In this document: piece after piece, positions 36,933-49,676 of the stretch
Layout of the letters: each line of letters begins with the position of its first letter
Numbering within the stretch: position 1 is the stretch's first letter
Assembly (NCBI GenBank): GCA_026936325.1
Contig: JAPTHN010000003.1
Span: 99,729,538-99,793,537, forward strand
Length of the DNA: 64,000 bases
Direction: 5' to 3'
Origin: Platynereis dumerilii
Taxonomy: Eukaryota; Annelida; Polychaeta; Phyllodocida; Nereididae
Notes under the pieces: generated by a model
Seen by the model: the letters and a program-made list of their open reading frames with translations, nothing else
What the model was told of the DNA's origin: nothing
Databases searched by the model: none
Translations under genes and position numbers: made by a program

Positions 36933-39607
36933 AAATCAAAACAACATACCTGCCTTCATGTAATTTTAATATGCAACTAAGAGTGTCAGTTGGAGTGTAA
37001 TTCAATCCATTGATGCTATGATTGAGTAATTGCAGATTATGTAATTATACTCGCCGGAATCAGCTGGAATCGTTCTTTCAATTAACTATAATTTGAAACT
37101 TAAATGGCTCTCAAAATTAGCCATAAAACTGGAGAGATAGTTGGTATGATTCAAATGGCATACTGGAATTCGGTTTCACTGAAAATTATCTGTACCAAGA
37201 TGAACCTAGTTATATTGTTAGCATTATAATTGCACAATTTGCTTCCGGTGCTTCGGATTCGGGTATTAGGTGAGTGGGCTCTGACTCCCTACTCATTTAG
37301 CTCCCTGAAGAGCGATTCCAACTCTTTAGTTCTAATAAATTCTGGCTCCAATGAGGAATCAAACAAGTTCAGCTCTTCTGGTCATTCTATTGTGCAAAGA
37401 TAATATTATCATCAAACAATTCTAGTTCGGTTCTGCATCTTGTGCACTGATCAGCTTCACTTTCTATTTCTTTCCTAACTTTAATACAGTCATTAATCAA
37501 GTGCTCTGATGCAAGGACTAAGTTCCCTGCAGGTGTGCCTTAAGATTGATGACCTTTTATTCTTTAGAGCATTGTCTCGGTGTTGTAAGCTTGAAATCAA
37601 GAGGAATGATCCCCATTGTTTGTACCAGCTGCAAAATGCTTAGTGCAGACTAAAGCTGGATTTTGAAAATGGAATGTATTGCATCACCACATGAATGGGA
37701 TGAGGGGATGCATATTCTTTCCTATTCTAGAATTATCTGATAGCAAAATGCCGCAACTCCCATATTTTGTCCTATTGGGAGACATCCCTTTTATGGATAA
37801 AAAGGTAAAGTGCACTTTGTGACAGAATGGGGGTGCATTATATTATAAGCTAAAAGCTAAATCAAACACATTCACTGATCCCAGGGCAATAGGAACAGAA
37901 AAGATCAGTAAGTTGAACTGATAAAGTCCTCAGTTACATGGTCCCACAACCACATATATGGAACTCACAGTTGACTATTTTCCAAGAAAAGATAATTGAA
38001 TCATTTGAGCATCCATTTATCCGCATGGAATTGTTCATGGACTATATCTATATTGCATGGGATATCTATTATTTGGAATGGCTAATAGGAAAAATCATAG
38101 GATACTTATTGACAAGAAAGGTAAGAGAAAATTCTCCTATGGCCATATGCAAACACAGAATTTTTTCCCAAATTACATTGAAAGTTTGGAAGCCGTTAGT
38201 CAAATATCAAAGATGTTTCAAGGTTACACTTCGCATAGATTAGGTCTACAGTGACTACATACACAGTTCTAAGTGGTTTTCTATAGGGGACAGCAATTTG
38301 ATTTTATATGAGTTGACTTCTTCTGAAACATGATCTTTCTCCAAGCCAATGTTTTGATCAAACAGGAAGTCATGTACAGCATGTACAGTGCTGCCACGTT
38401 GTTGCACCAGGAGCTGGAAGATGATCAAAGAGGTAAATACTAGTAAACATTAGTTAAAATTGGTCAAAATGTTTGATCACATGAATTTCTCAGTTATCTG
38501 AGAGATGGAAACACGGAACTGCTGGATGACAGATGTGACAAAACCTAATCTAGTAACATCACACAAAAACAGCAGCTTCAATCAAGGCAGACCATACTGA
38601 GAATCATTGTTGTTAAAGATGTTTCATCTGACATACAAAGTAAGTGGTATTCCTTACCATAGACAATAGTATCTAGATAAATGACATGTCATAAGATGGT
38701 TATCCAACTTTAACTAATTGGGTTTAGTCAAGAAGGTTATTAATGGCAAGCCATAAATGTATAAGTAATCTTTTATACGGAGCTGAGGCATACACACATG
38801 CACAAACATTACTAAAGAATCTTCAATCGAAGCTATGACTCAGGGAAAAACTTTCCCTTTTAAGGAGAGAGCTGTGAATTGCCACTGGTATAACTCATGG
38901 GGGCCTTGACTTTGTAGGATTAGGAAAACAGACAGTGGGTGACGTTACAGGTCCGCTAGTAGGATGAAGGCTTTAAGGGAAAGAGCTATTACCATAAGAG
39001 AAGTCCCCCAGGCCGCTAAATAGCACATGAAAGTCAACAGCCCAAAGTCAACACTGCACCAAGATGGGACATATTTATATTCTGAAGAAGTGAATACAAA
39101 CAGGCACCATTTTGTATTTTGAAGTTTTTGTTTCGATGTTGCCTCAGGTGTTAGCTGTATTAGTCTTTTGACACTTGCAAAGCACTTTTTCTGATGATTT
39201 TGATGGAAAAATAATGTTTTAAGACATCATTAAACTATCAGGCAAGAAAAATATGTGGTAAATTTTGAGTTTGCCTCGAAGATATAAAATCAGTGTAGAA
39301 CAAAATTAGATTAATTCTAAAATGTCTTTGAATAGCCTTTTTCTATTTAATGTATAAAAACTCAGTCTAGAATGGGTTAGTTCTATTTGGGGCAGAATAT
39401 GAAATAAAATGTATATTGTGTGGTCAAGTGAGTGTAATATATACAAAAGGAAATTTACACTTGTTGAGTTCGTGTCATGAGATGGGATCTGATACACACA
39501 GGAAATTTAACATTGCAGACCATGAATTCCTAAATGGCTCGAATGACTAATGAAGGCTTGTGCAGGCGGACTTGTTGTTGACTGGCAACATCTATGAGAT
39601 TCAATAT

Positions 39608-40512
39608 CAATGTAGAATGGGTCGGGGCAAGAAGCCCGGGTTAGGTGAGAAGCCCCCCCAGGGTTATTTCTAAACTTAAATTTTTGGTGCTTTTTCTTAT
39701 TGATAGGATTGAAGCCAGAGGCTTTTTAGGTGACATCACAAATTTTCAAGGCATTCAGCGCCAAAGCATAGTCGTAATTAAAGAAACAAAAAAAGGTGCA
39801 TGGTTTTTGTAACTTTGATTAATTCTTTGAAAGTGGTTGTCAGAAATAACTTTGTAAATTTTTAAAAGTGTAATGGATATCTGTATTGCTTCACTTTATG
39901 ACCATCACATAAATATGATTTGGATCATGTTTTTTGCATTTTAGCTCAAAATATAGAGGTCAAATTAAAATATGTGGGTTTGGGGCGAGAGGCCCCAAAT
40001 GGTATGGGGCATGGGGCCCCCTTCACTGAGGCCTCAAAGCTGCTTCAGGAACCATTTAATAATGTGTACTTTACCCTAAATCTTGATAGAATAGCTAATT
40101 GAAATAGAAAAAATTTTGGCCGAAATTGAAAAAGGGCAAAAAATATAAAAAAATTAATATATGAACAGAAAAATTCTGAAATTCAGAAAAAGTGAATAGA
40201 ATGCCTTAAAAATGATAGAAGAACCCCAAGAAATAACTTTCAAGCTGAATGCGCTTGCAAAAAAAATTTCCATAGGATTATAATAGGGGGGCTTCTTGCC
40301 CGATGGGTGGGGTAAGAAGGCCACTTTAGTTTTTTTACAAAAAGGGCCATAACTCCTTTATCAAAATTGGTAGACATTTGTTTCACTAGTTATAAGTAGA
40401 GTTAAGTGATCCCTTCCTGACAGCATAAGCATTCAAATAATCGACCACAAAAAGTAGGTAAAATCGCTCCTCGAAGTTAAGGGGGGCTGCATGCCCCGCG
40501 CTACTCTACTGC
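39608..40512. mobile_element. Diverged MITE-like element with GGGGCAAGAAGCCC ends
   Basis: The left end reads TGTAGAATGGGTCGGGGCAAG. The reverse complement of the right end reads CAGTAGAGTAGCGCGGGGCA; the two align imperfectly. A further inverted copy of the GCTTCTTGCCC motif lies at 40288-40298. There is no transposase and no clear target duplication, so superfamily is not assigned. Confidence 0.45.
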
Positions 40513-41899
40513 AATCTTTTTCAAATATAACCCACCATATGGATGCATTTACAAGTATTTCTAACAGTGCCATGGGGCATTTTCTACACTTTCAACAAGA
40601 AGCTTTGAACTTTTAAAGGATAAGGATAACTTTATTTGTTGATTGGGAAAAGAAATAATTCAGGCAACTGTTTTGCTGTCAAGTCAGTTAATCAATATTT
40701 CTAAGAGCCAATTTGTCAACTTAAAAGTAGCTAATATCATGTTACTCTGCGGCTTTTCACACAATAAATTGTGATCATCAAATATACTTGTGGGTATTGA
40801 ACAAGTGAATTATCAGTCCAGTGTTTACTTCTGTGAGGGTGAAAAATGAACCAAGGGGCCATCTGTGTTGCTCCCATCAACCTGTGTCAGAAGTTTGGCA
40901 AAGCTCTGCATTTGGCAGAGTGCACAAAACGCTGGGGTTCAGAGTTGCAATTCAAAAACACTGAAAAGTTTCTGTGTTCTTAGAAAACTTTATAGAGTAT
41001 ACACTAAGTAAATCCATATACAACGCCTTCAACAGTCATCCTTGTCAATGTTTTAATTATAATCATGACAGGACATTTCCACTTTTTGTAAATTTTTACA
41101 AGTTTTTCATTTTAAAATATCTGTAGGAAAATATTGCACCAACTGCATAGTTATTACCTAAATTATCTGGCATAAGAATTATTCTATCGACTGAGAGGCG
41201 GTCCAGCGTTCCATTTCATCATCTGTGTCCAAGAACTTCTTATTCTTTCCTGAGACTTCCTAAGTTCGATATGTAAATTAATTAATCCTTTGAACTGATC
41301 GTATGACAGCCCTTTGATCATGGAAGACTGATAGATTGTGATGTCACCAGGTATGTTGCCCTGTCTGAGTGGACGTCACCATTTTTCAGTATGTTCATAT
41401 GGAGAAAAAGACAGCTCAAAGAAACTTATTCATGGCGGCAGTTGCTGTAATGCAGATTGATGGAATTATAAGTGAACCAAAATTCAGCTTCTTTTCTTCC
41501 TTTAATTGATTGTTAAGTGATCGATGATTTAATTGTCATGATTGATTTCACTTCGTTTTAGCCACTGATGGAGAAGAAATGTCACAATTGATAGTTGCAA
41601 TAAACAGCAATGAACAGTGTAAAAATAACACATCATGACACTTTTGCTCCATCAGTAATTTGAGACAAGTAAAATCAATAATGACAGCCATATCATTGAT
41701 CAATCAGAAAATTTGAGAAAAGAAAAAAGAGCTAAATTTTGCCTTAACTCTTCTGAAAGATATTTCAAGGAGCTTCTCGTCCCTACTTGGTGCTTAAATT
41801 TCATTACATGGATGGAGGGGAGGGAGTTTTTTCACTTGAGATTATAATTTATAGGCTGTGACCTCTTAATCGCTAAAAAGGATAATATTACTATATATA

Positions 41900-43312
41900 C
41901 GAGGAGTTTTCCGAAAGTTCTGTCCAACTTGCCATAACTTTTGCAATATTTAATACAGAAACATGATATTTGGGTCAGATAATATTGAAGTAATTTGCAA
42001 ATGATCCTGAAAAAATCAGATCATAGAAACAAAAATAAATGGTTAATTTGTTGCCATGGAAACCCAAAGTCATGAAATGCGGCCCAGGGCAGTATTAGGG
42101 ACACATATTCATTTTTTCTTGTCAAAAAGAGTAATTTTTGCCAGGGTTACAGGACAAGAAACATGTTAAAAATAATCCCTTACATTTCATAAATTCTTGT
42201 GATAATGAACTTGACACTGAGTACATTTCCTATAACCTTATATCCCTTAAAAAATCAATGCCTCATAGTCCTTATATTAAGATCACAGTTGATGTTTCGC
42301 AGACTTTTTGTTCTTTATGATGGGTTTTCCATAAGTTCTGTCCAGCCTGTCACAACTTTAGCCAGATTTTAAATATAAAAATGATATTTGGGTCAGTTGA
42401 TATTGAGATAATTTGCAAAGGATCCCCAAAAAATCAGATCATAGAAGTAAAAATAAATTGTTTATTTGTTGCTATGGAAACCAAAAGTCATAAAATGCGA
42501 CCAAGAGCTTGTTAACAGAGACATACTTGACATATCGTGTAGAATATGTAATTGTTACTAGAGATATAGAAAATAATTTTCCAAAACATCCATAGTCATT
42601 TCACTGCTTCCAAAGATAATGACTGGGACCTTGTAAATACGTTTTCTCACACTTTTGTCCATTTCTAAATATGATACCTCAGTCTTCATGTTAAGGTCAG
42701 TTTTGGAATTATTCAGTCTTCTTTTCTTAGGTTTTCCACTGTATCTTCTCTTCATACAGAAAAAGTTTGTACAATTTTTAATTTGTTCTGTCACTCATAC
42801 TGTCTTCCTTGTATGTATGATAAAAGGTTCTTACACTCTCTGCTTGTTTTATCCAATTAAAACGAAAAAATGTAACAGGTACATATGATGTCAGCCATAT
42901 CCAAAAAATAGCTCATCTCGTTAAAAAACTGAGAAACTGCATGAGTGATGGTAAAGTGACTGAGATGTAACAAAAATACCAGTCTCCATTGTTATTTTAA
43001 AATGATTTTACAATTAACTGATTATATTTCATGAAAAAAATTAAGAATATACTTCAATTCAATATGTCAAGACACAGATAATGCAAGCAGGTGTTCAGTT
43101 CGTTTTAAGTGAGATCTACAAAGTCCGGGCCGCATTTCATGACTTCTGGTTTCCATGGCAACAGATTAAGCATTTATTTTTAATTTTATGATCTGATTTT
43201 TTGGAAGTTATGTGAAAATTACGTCAATATTATCTGACCCAAATATCATGTTTCTACATCAAATCTGGCAAAAGTTATGACTAGTTGGACAGAACTTATG
43301 GAAAACCCCTCG
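41900..43312. mobile_element. Mariner-like non-autonomous element with a duplicated left half
   Basis: Long terminal inverted repeats of about 200 bp: the left starts CGAGGAGTTTTCC and the right ends GGAAAACCCCTCG. TA flanks both ends (41898-41899 and 43313-43314). Both arms share ACATGATATTTGGGTCAGAT and GTTGCCATGGAAACC. A third, diverged copy of the left arm lies inside at about 42317-42510 in the same orientation, and the sequences after the two left arms are also related. It looks like a partial tandem dimer. No transposase frame. Confidence 0.8.
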
Positions 43313-43314
43313 TA

Positions 43315-44690
43315 TATGCAGTTGAGACAAGGTACACATGAAGCGGCCTGTTCCTGTGCTACGGAGAGCAAGAAGGTTCAACAATTTGGCCACCACAAAT
43401 GACTGGCGGAATACCAAATGATAAAAAACCTACTTTTATGGTTATTGTTGTTGTCCTCTGTATCTCCATTTGATTATTTCATCGACAAATGCTGGTTGAC
43501 AATTAGAGTCATTTTAATTGTCTTTTTCCTGCATGTTGTAACGAGTCATGCTTTTACCTTGGATATATCTCAGATCCAACTTTGAGGCATTGGCAACATA
43601 CCAGCCAGATGTTTCTTACATACTTCCTTTTATAAAATGAGAAAACCTGATAGAAGAACAAGATATTTGTTTTTAATCCTTGAGGTTGACCTTGAACGTC
43701 TCATCATTGTGTTTGCCTATGACACCAAACAAAAACAAGATTGAATCATTTTGAATATAGGTCATATTAGGTGAAGGGCTATATAATTGCAATATAAAAA
43801 TGCCTTCTTTTCATGGCTTTACATGTTCAACCATTTTACTTAGGAACATAATATTATTAATATATATTATTCAATAGTTTTTGAAGATGGCAGCTGAAAG
43901 CCTGAAAAGCATTGTTGGTCATTCATAATTTCATATTGGTTGTTGTTTTGTATTCCGAATGTCATTAGCTTTAGAACAGAAAGCCAATTATATAAGAGCT
44001 TACTGTAAATTGGTATTTCAGACAACAGATACATTTTCAAGTACTTTCAGGTGTCGATGCCCTTTTAAAGACATTATTCTCCAGCTTTTCAAAGAATTTG
44101 CTAAGAGGTAAAATTGATCATTAAGTGTTCCTTCCTTCTTCTCATTGATCTGATACTAAGTAGAACGCGGTCTCTCAAAATAACGTCAAATCTCTCAAAT
44201 GCTTACAAGTCCCAATAGTATAGCATGACTGGTTGCAATGGTATCTGGCTGTGCTATTCTAAAAACTTTCCGATGCAATAATACAGGACACAAATCTTAT
44301 GCCTGAACAATTGTCAAAGATAGCTTTTTGGTGAGACATAATCTAATGTGCCACAGATCGAGGAAGCCTAGTCCTTTTATGTATAACCCGACGCATTTTA
44401 CTGTTATCGGACAGGATTTTTACTGACTGACTCATTTATTTTTCTGAAGCACTCATGGATCATGACCAGGTCCCACGTTCAACTGCGAAAAGAAGGAGGC
44501 TTTACAAATCTATGATTCAGTGCCTCATAGGAGACTATGGTGCAATGCACCCGGTCTGATTTATAAGAAGAAATAAGTCGTCTATCCAACTATCCGCAGG
44601 AGATCTTCTAAGGGTCAAATCTTGTCCCGGCTGGGTTACCGTGACTTATATCAGACAACAGTTTTAGCAATCCTGCGTCTGTTTGATTGC
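43315..44690. other. Unassigned non-coding sequence
   Basis: No recognisable gene, terminal repeats or long frame. Confidence 0.4.
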
Positions 44691-44696
44691 TGTGCC

Positions 44697-44750
44697 CTCC
44701 TCGTACATGTATACACAGGATGTAAAACCCAATCATCCATCCACCAATTC
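44697..44750 (+). repeat. SINE tail fragment
   Basis: TACACAGGATGTAAAACCC followed by AATCATCCATCCA matches the 3' end of the SINE at 56255-56470. No head is recognisable upstream. Confidence 0.6.
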
Positions 44751-45360
44751 TCAAATGACAGATTGTACATTGTTCATTGATAACAATTTATATTTATGTC
44801 CTGTTCATATAGACCAACTGTCTTTCAAATTAGTTTCATATTTGCATATTAAAATCAGCTCTATCGAATCCACTTCATCAGATCAATGATGTTTATATTA
44901 TCTCAATTGTTACCTTTGTGAAATTACATTCCATCACCAATGAATTGACAGAAACATGAATCATGCACAGCTAAACAAAAAATGATTTTTGAAATGAAAT
45001 GTGATTCCGCATTAATCATTTATCAGTTCATTTATCAGTTGAAAGATTAATGACCTCCAAGAAAGGATGATTCTGCCTTTGATTGTGTGAATGTTATTTA
45101 ATTTTATCAATTAAAGAAAGTAACTGCAACTTTTTTTTAATGAACATGCATCAACACAGAAGAGATCAATATGCTTCTCTACTAAAAATCCTTGACAAGG
45201 GATATTGCTCTTACAACTTATAGATAGATTGACCTTCAAATCATCAAATCAAATTGATTTTAAAGATCCCACAAAATTAGTGATTAAAATTGTGTTTTAT
45301 AATATTATTGTTTTCTCAGTTCTCTGCCCTGCATAACAGGGTTGCATCTCCGATCAACTA
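44751..45360. other. Unassigned non-coding sequence
   Basis: AT-rich, with nothing recognisable. Confidence 0.4.
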
Positions 45361-45362
45361 TA

Positions 45363-46365
45363 CGAGGGGTGTCCCAAAAGTTCAGACCAATATTTTTGGT
45401 AGACCTTTCTATTTGAAGTAGCTGTATGAAATTTTCACAGAATCAATTTCAGATATTTGACTATCCATTTTGAAAATATGGTACCTGTTCGAACATTTTA
45501 AATAACTTTTCTGTTGCCATGGAAACAGAAGGCCAGTGCACCCAGCGCAGCTCAATTTTTTTGGCCAAATCCAAGTGCCTATTCTTGTAAATAACCAAGG
45601 TATTTACTGTATATATGCTAAAGAAGATCATGAAAAATATTATTTGGAAACCTAACAGTATCTCAAAGTTTTTCATTTAAATTTAAAGTCACTGTGAATC
45701 AGTTTAACCCATTTGCTGAGGCGATCACCTGGGTCCTCCAAACTGGGCTGTTCCTAAATTGTGGAATTTCAGTATATGTGGCGACTGCTTCATTTCTCGT
45801 TATGACTATTATTTCTTTAATTTTTGAACTGGTATATAAATTTTACTATCACGAAAAGTTACAGAAGGCCAAATCTGGTAATTAAAGCAGATGAGATTGG
45901 ATTTTGAACCTAAGGTCCTTGAGCACTGCCTCTTGACAGCAGATTGTTTCAGCCAAACGATCTAAAGCGCTGTTAGGCTACTGCTGGAAAAATCCATTGG
46001 TAATTGCCTCAGCTTATCCGGTTGAAATATAAATAAATGTTTATAATCTAATGGAAAATATCTCGAAAGACTACAAGCTTATCAGGAAATACATTTTCTT
46101 GCAATCATTTGCTTTTTTATTATAAATTCTCTGACTTAAACACAGCTAATTTACTGAATTTCGTCTGAGAAATTAAGCTGCGCTGGGTGCACTGACCTCT
46201 CATAACCATGGAAACAGAACAGTAACTTAAACACTTCTTACAGTCTTGATTTTTTCAAAATAGATGGTCAAATACCTGAAATTTATTCTGTGAAAATTTC
46301 ATTTAGCTATTTCAAATAGAAAGGTCTGCCAAAAAAATTGGTCAGAACTTTTGGGACACCCCTCG
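45363..46365. mobile_element. Mariner-like MITE with long inverted repeats
   Basis: A 1003-bp element flanked by TA (45361-45362 and 46366-46367). The ends are CGAGGGGTGTCCCAAAAGTT and its complement, typical of mariner-type termini. Inverted arms extend about 200 bp to GTGCACCCAGCGCAGCT (left) and AGCTGCGCTGGGTGCAC (right). The 370-bp centre encodes no transposase. It shares only the outer CGAGG and general plan with the element at 41900. Confidence 0.88.
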
Positions 46366-46739
46366 TACCAGGACGGATGCACCGAGACATAATGATACAA
46401 TACAATGCAGTAAATACAATAGGCTATATACAATGCAATACAACATAATACAATACCTCAACAGGAAATGCATTAAGTCATGTTCTTCGAAAGATTAATA
46501 TTTCCAGCTTCTGAAATATCGAAGAGTATACTGAATCACAGTGGCTCTGGTTCCTGCTGCCATGCAGAAAAATAATTCTATGGATTCAATAGATGTAAGC
46601 AATTCGTTTGTATGACATTCTATAAAATGCATATTTCTGAATTCTGTCATGAACATTGGAAAAGGAAGATTTTGAAACAGAGGGACGGGAAACCAGATAA
46701 ATTGAGAAAGATTGATAGATAGTCTATCGAGACAGATTA

Positions 46740-46813
46740 AAGAATGACAGAGATAGATAATAAAGATAGATAGATAGGTAGGTAGTTAGATACACGTAGA
46801 TAGATAGAAAGAT

Positions 46814-46887
<74 letters not shown>

Positions 46888-46935
46888 AAAAAGTTAAAAA
46901 ATAGATAGATAGATAAATAGATAAAATCTGATTGC
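46740..46935 (+). repeat. GATA microsatellite
   Basis: Long GATA array with minor interruptions. The Leu/Tyr/Ser-rich minus-strand frame across it is a translation artefact of the repeat. Confidence 0.92.
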
Positions 46936-47079
46936 CAGATAAATAGATATATAGGTAGATTATAGAAAGACAGAGGGACAACACATTGTCTGACATCAGA
47001 AAACTATTCATTATACATGTACAATAAAATTAATTAATTATTTATTATAATGATACTTTTGGAGGCAGGATATTATACT

Positions 47080-48240
47080 TCAGGATGCAGCATTGATAAG
47101 TAAATTGTGTCAGAAGTAATACATTGACTCTTGGCATAAGAGTTTTGACTTGTAGGAGCTATGTAAATTTGGTCAGAGGGATCAACGGGTGGCTGTTACA
47201 GGTCCGGTTGGTCTGCTATAGTTAGGCATTAAAGGAAGGAACAATTACCATAAGATTATTTCCCCACCACCAAATAGCACTTGGACGTCAACTGCCTAAA
47301 GTCAGTGACCGCCCCAGGAAAGATTATTTGGTATTCGAAAACAGTACATGTATGTAGACGGGTGCCATCCTGCATCTACAGGGTTGTGCTCACCGTGGAC
47401 GGCAGAGAAATTTGTGTTTGGCAGTGTCTTCATGGCTTTTTTTTAAGCAGTTGTCATCCAAGTGCTATTTGGTGGTGGGGGAAATTCTCTTATGGTATTA
47501 TATCCCCTACTTTTTAACCCCTTACTTTTTTTAATCATTACCAGTTATACTCTGTTTACAAGTACTATTCTCACAGCAGCTATGCTCCAAACACTAGTTG
47601 CACATAATATATGCATATCATGTCCTGAACTGGTGTGACTATTTAAGCATCAATACTTTCCTGTGATTAATGAGCTATCAGATGGCAAGAGACCAAAGAG
47701 TAGTGTCCTAATCACTTTCTTTGTCACAACATATCACTACTTAACGGCAATTACAGTGAATCTTAGACCATTATAGTAAAGATTTTGCCATTTAGTACAG
47801 CAAGCACACCTGAGTATGTTTATCACAACAAAAACTAACCAAGACTGTACGAGGATGAAAGGAGCAGAAAATGGCCGCCTGAAAGTTGTTTTGAGAATCC
47901 GAATCCATTGCTTCCTCCAAATCGGCTTGCGTTTGAAAATTTGGGAAAGATGGCGAAAGATTTTGGCTGGATTCTCACCACTGAAATATAGAAGACCTGT
48001 TATACATCCAGTTAAGTCTTCATGCCATATGCAGTTCTTTTCATTCTAGAGGAATAAAAACAACAAATAGTTGTTTCCTTATGAAAACATTTTTTGAATA
48101 AGTCTTTTTGACTTAATTAGCACAACAAAGTGGATACTTGTTGAATGTTAAGTTTGTGTGTCAGATACACAGGAAATTTAACATTGCAGACCATGAATGG
48201 CTGAACAGCCAATGAATGGCTAATGAAGGCATGTTTATAC
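47080..48240 (+). repeat. Diverged fragment E of the duplicated unit
   Basis: About 47150-47330 matches the block at 31920-32070 (ACAGGTCCG..., GCATTAA, ATTACCATAAGA, AAATAGCAC). The block at 48165-48240 (ACACAGGAAATTTAACATTGC) matches 39492-39570 in copy D. Order is kept but divergence is higher than among B, C and D. No coding potential. Confidence 0.6.
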
Positions 48241-48697
48241 TCTGTATTTACTTGGTATGTGTATTGCGTTGGTCAGGAAAATATACATCTCATTCAGAAT
48301 TGAATAATTTTTATTCCAAAAAAAAAAACTTACAATAAATCCTAGTTCTGTCTTGCTTTAAAATGTAAAGCACAATCCATTTACAATACATGGAATCATT
48401 GATAATATATAGCTGTCCCAAAAGAACAACTGATATAAAACACTGGAAACTGTACATCAACATTGCAAGTTTATTACCTGTACACATTTAGACGTAGACA
48501 TGATAAAATAGTTTGCTTTAACTTGCAACTATAACAAGAATTTCAACAACTTTATACAATTTTCGTGAAGTTTCTCGATTGTTGTTCTTCTCCTGTGACT
48601 CCAATGCCAGTTTTTACAGATAGATGAAATCTGAAGAGTGTACATAATGAAAGTGGTAACACTGAAAAACTGCAACTTGCATCTTTCATCAGCATTA
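48241..48697. other. Unassigned non-coding sequence
   Basis: AT-rich with a poly-A run near 48319. No feature recognised. Confidence 0.4.
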
Positions 48698-49676
48698 GGG
48701 GAGAGCGGGGCACAGTGAGACGGCGGGCACAGTGAGACAAAGCCCGTAGCGCCTAGCTGGTACTGTTTACAGATCAACCCTCTTTTGTATAGTACAAAAA
48801 GTAAGTAAGTGAGAGTGTAACCTATATCCGGAATGCCTACACAGCATATTGAGAGTGGAATTTCAATATTTAGGTTTTTAGCCGATAAAAGTAAATAATT
48901 TTGCTAGACGACTTTTTGTTATAATTCCCAAGAAAAATGGTATACATAAATCAATTGCCAGGAATTCAAATCTTGATTATTTGCCTTAGTTTAGTGAGAT
49001 AATAAACGACAATACTGGCATCTGGTCCGCAGGATTCAAAAATTTTATAAAGAGAGCTGCATGGGGCACAGTGAGACAGTTTGAGGCGGGACACAGTGAG
49101 ACATCACAAAATACACTCTAAACGACCTGAATGTAAGGCATAGCTTACAATTCACTATTAAAAACAAAATGCCTGCAATAAACTCCTGATTTTAGTGAGT
49201 CATATTCAAAGAGAAGCATCAGAATGAATTTTGATTAGTGTGTAACAGGTGCAGCAGTTTAAATAAGTCGTGCATGTGTCCTGTGCGATGAAGTTTCTAA
49301 ACATGCTCAAAAACGGACGTAAAAAATCACCTAGCCAGCTGCTTTTATTAGAGTACAGTAGTTTCTGTAGCAACAATTAATGGAACAATTCTGCAGGTCC
49401 CGAGGATCGGCGGTTATGGCAGTAGATGCCCTGTCTCACTGTGCCCCACCTGCTGTCTCACTGTGCCCCGCCCACGGGGCACAGTGAGACACTTAAGGAG
49501 CATGGACGTAACTCAAAATTTCTTCAAACCTGTAAAAGGTAGGAACCTGAAACTACTTGACAATATACCCAACGTCATTACCTATAATGTAGACCTGATC
49601 TCATTTAACTCGTTACTGCCAACATTTTGGAACACTTGAAAATAAAAAAAGTGTCTCACTGTGCCCCGCTCTCCCC
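48698..49676. mobile_element. Non-autonomous DNA transposon with repeated GGGGCACAGTGAGAC motif
   Basis: A 979-bp element. Its left end is GGGGAGAGCGGGGCACAGTG and its right end the exact reverse complement. TA on both sides (48696-48697 and 49677-49678) is a possible target duplication. The motif G(G)GGCACAGTGAGAC recurs about eight times: near 48707, 48725, 49062, 49087 and 49486 in one orientation, and near 49432, 49453 and 49652 in the other. No transposase. Superfamily unassigned. Confidence 0.82.

Larger units (their letters stand above)
34528..41880 (+). repeat. Segmental duplication, copy D (most diverged full copy)
   Basis: It follows copy C directly and keeps the block order: CTGTTGGATTCTGTGCCCAT near 35376, AAGGTTGAGAACGATCAGTT near 35923, GATA tract 36840-36932, GAGTGGGCTCTGACTCCCT near 37270, TTTAAGGAGAGAGCTGTG near 38858, and a block at 40660-41760 matching 32620-33730. 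It contains foreign stretches: a 139-bp LINE end (35492-35630), about 500 bp unmatched at 37938-38450, and about 1.5 kb at 39165-40640 including a MITE. It ends about where the mariner-like element starts. Confidence 0.75.

Noticed and set aside
46724-47011. 95-codon minus-strand frame rich in Leu, Tyr, Ser and Ile
   Set aside because: It is the translation of the GATA microsatellite, not a gene.
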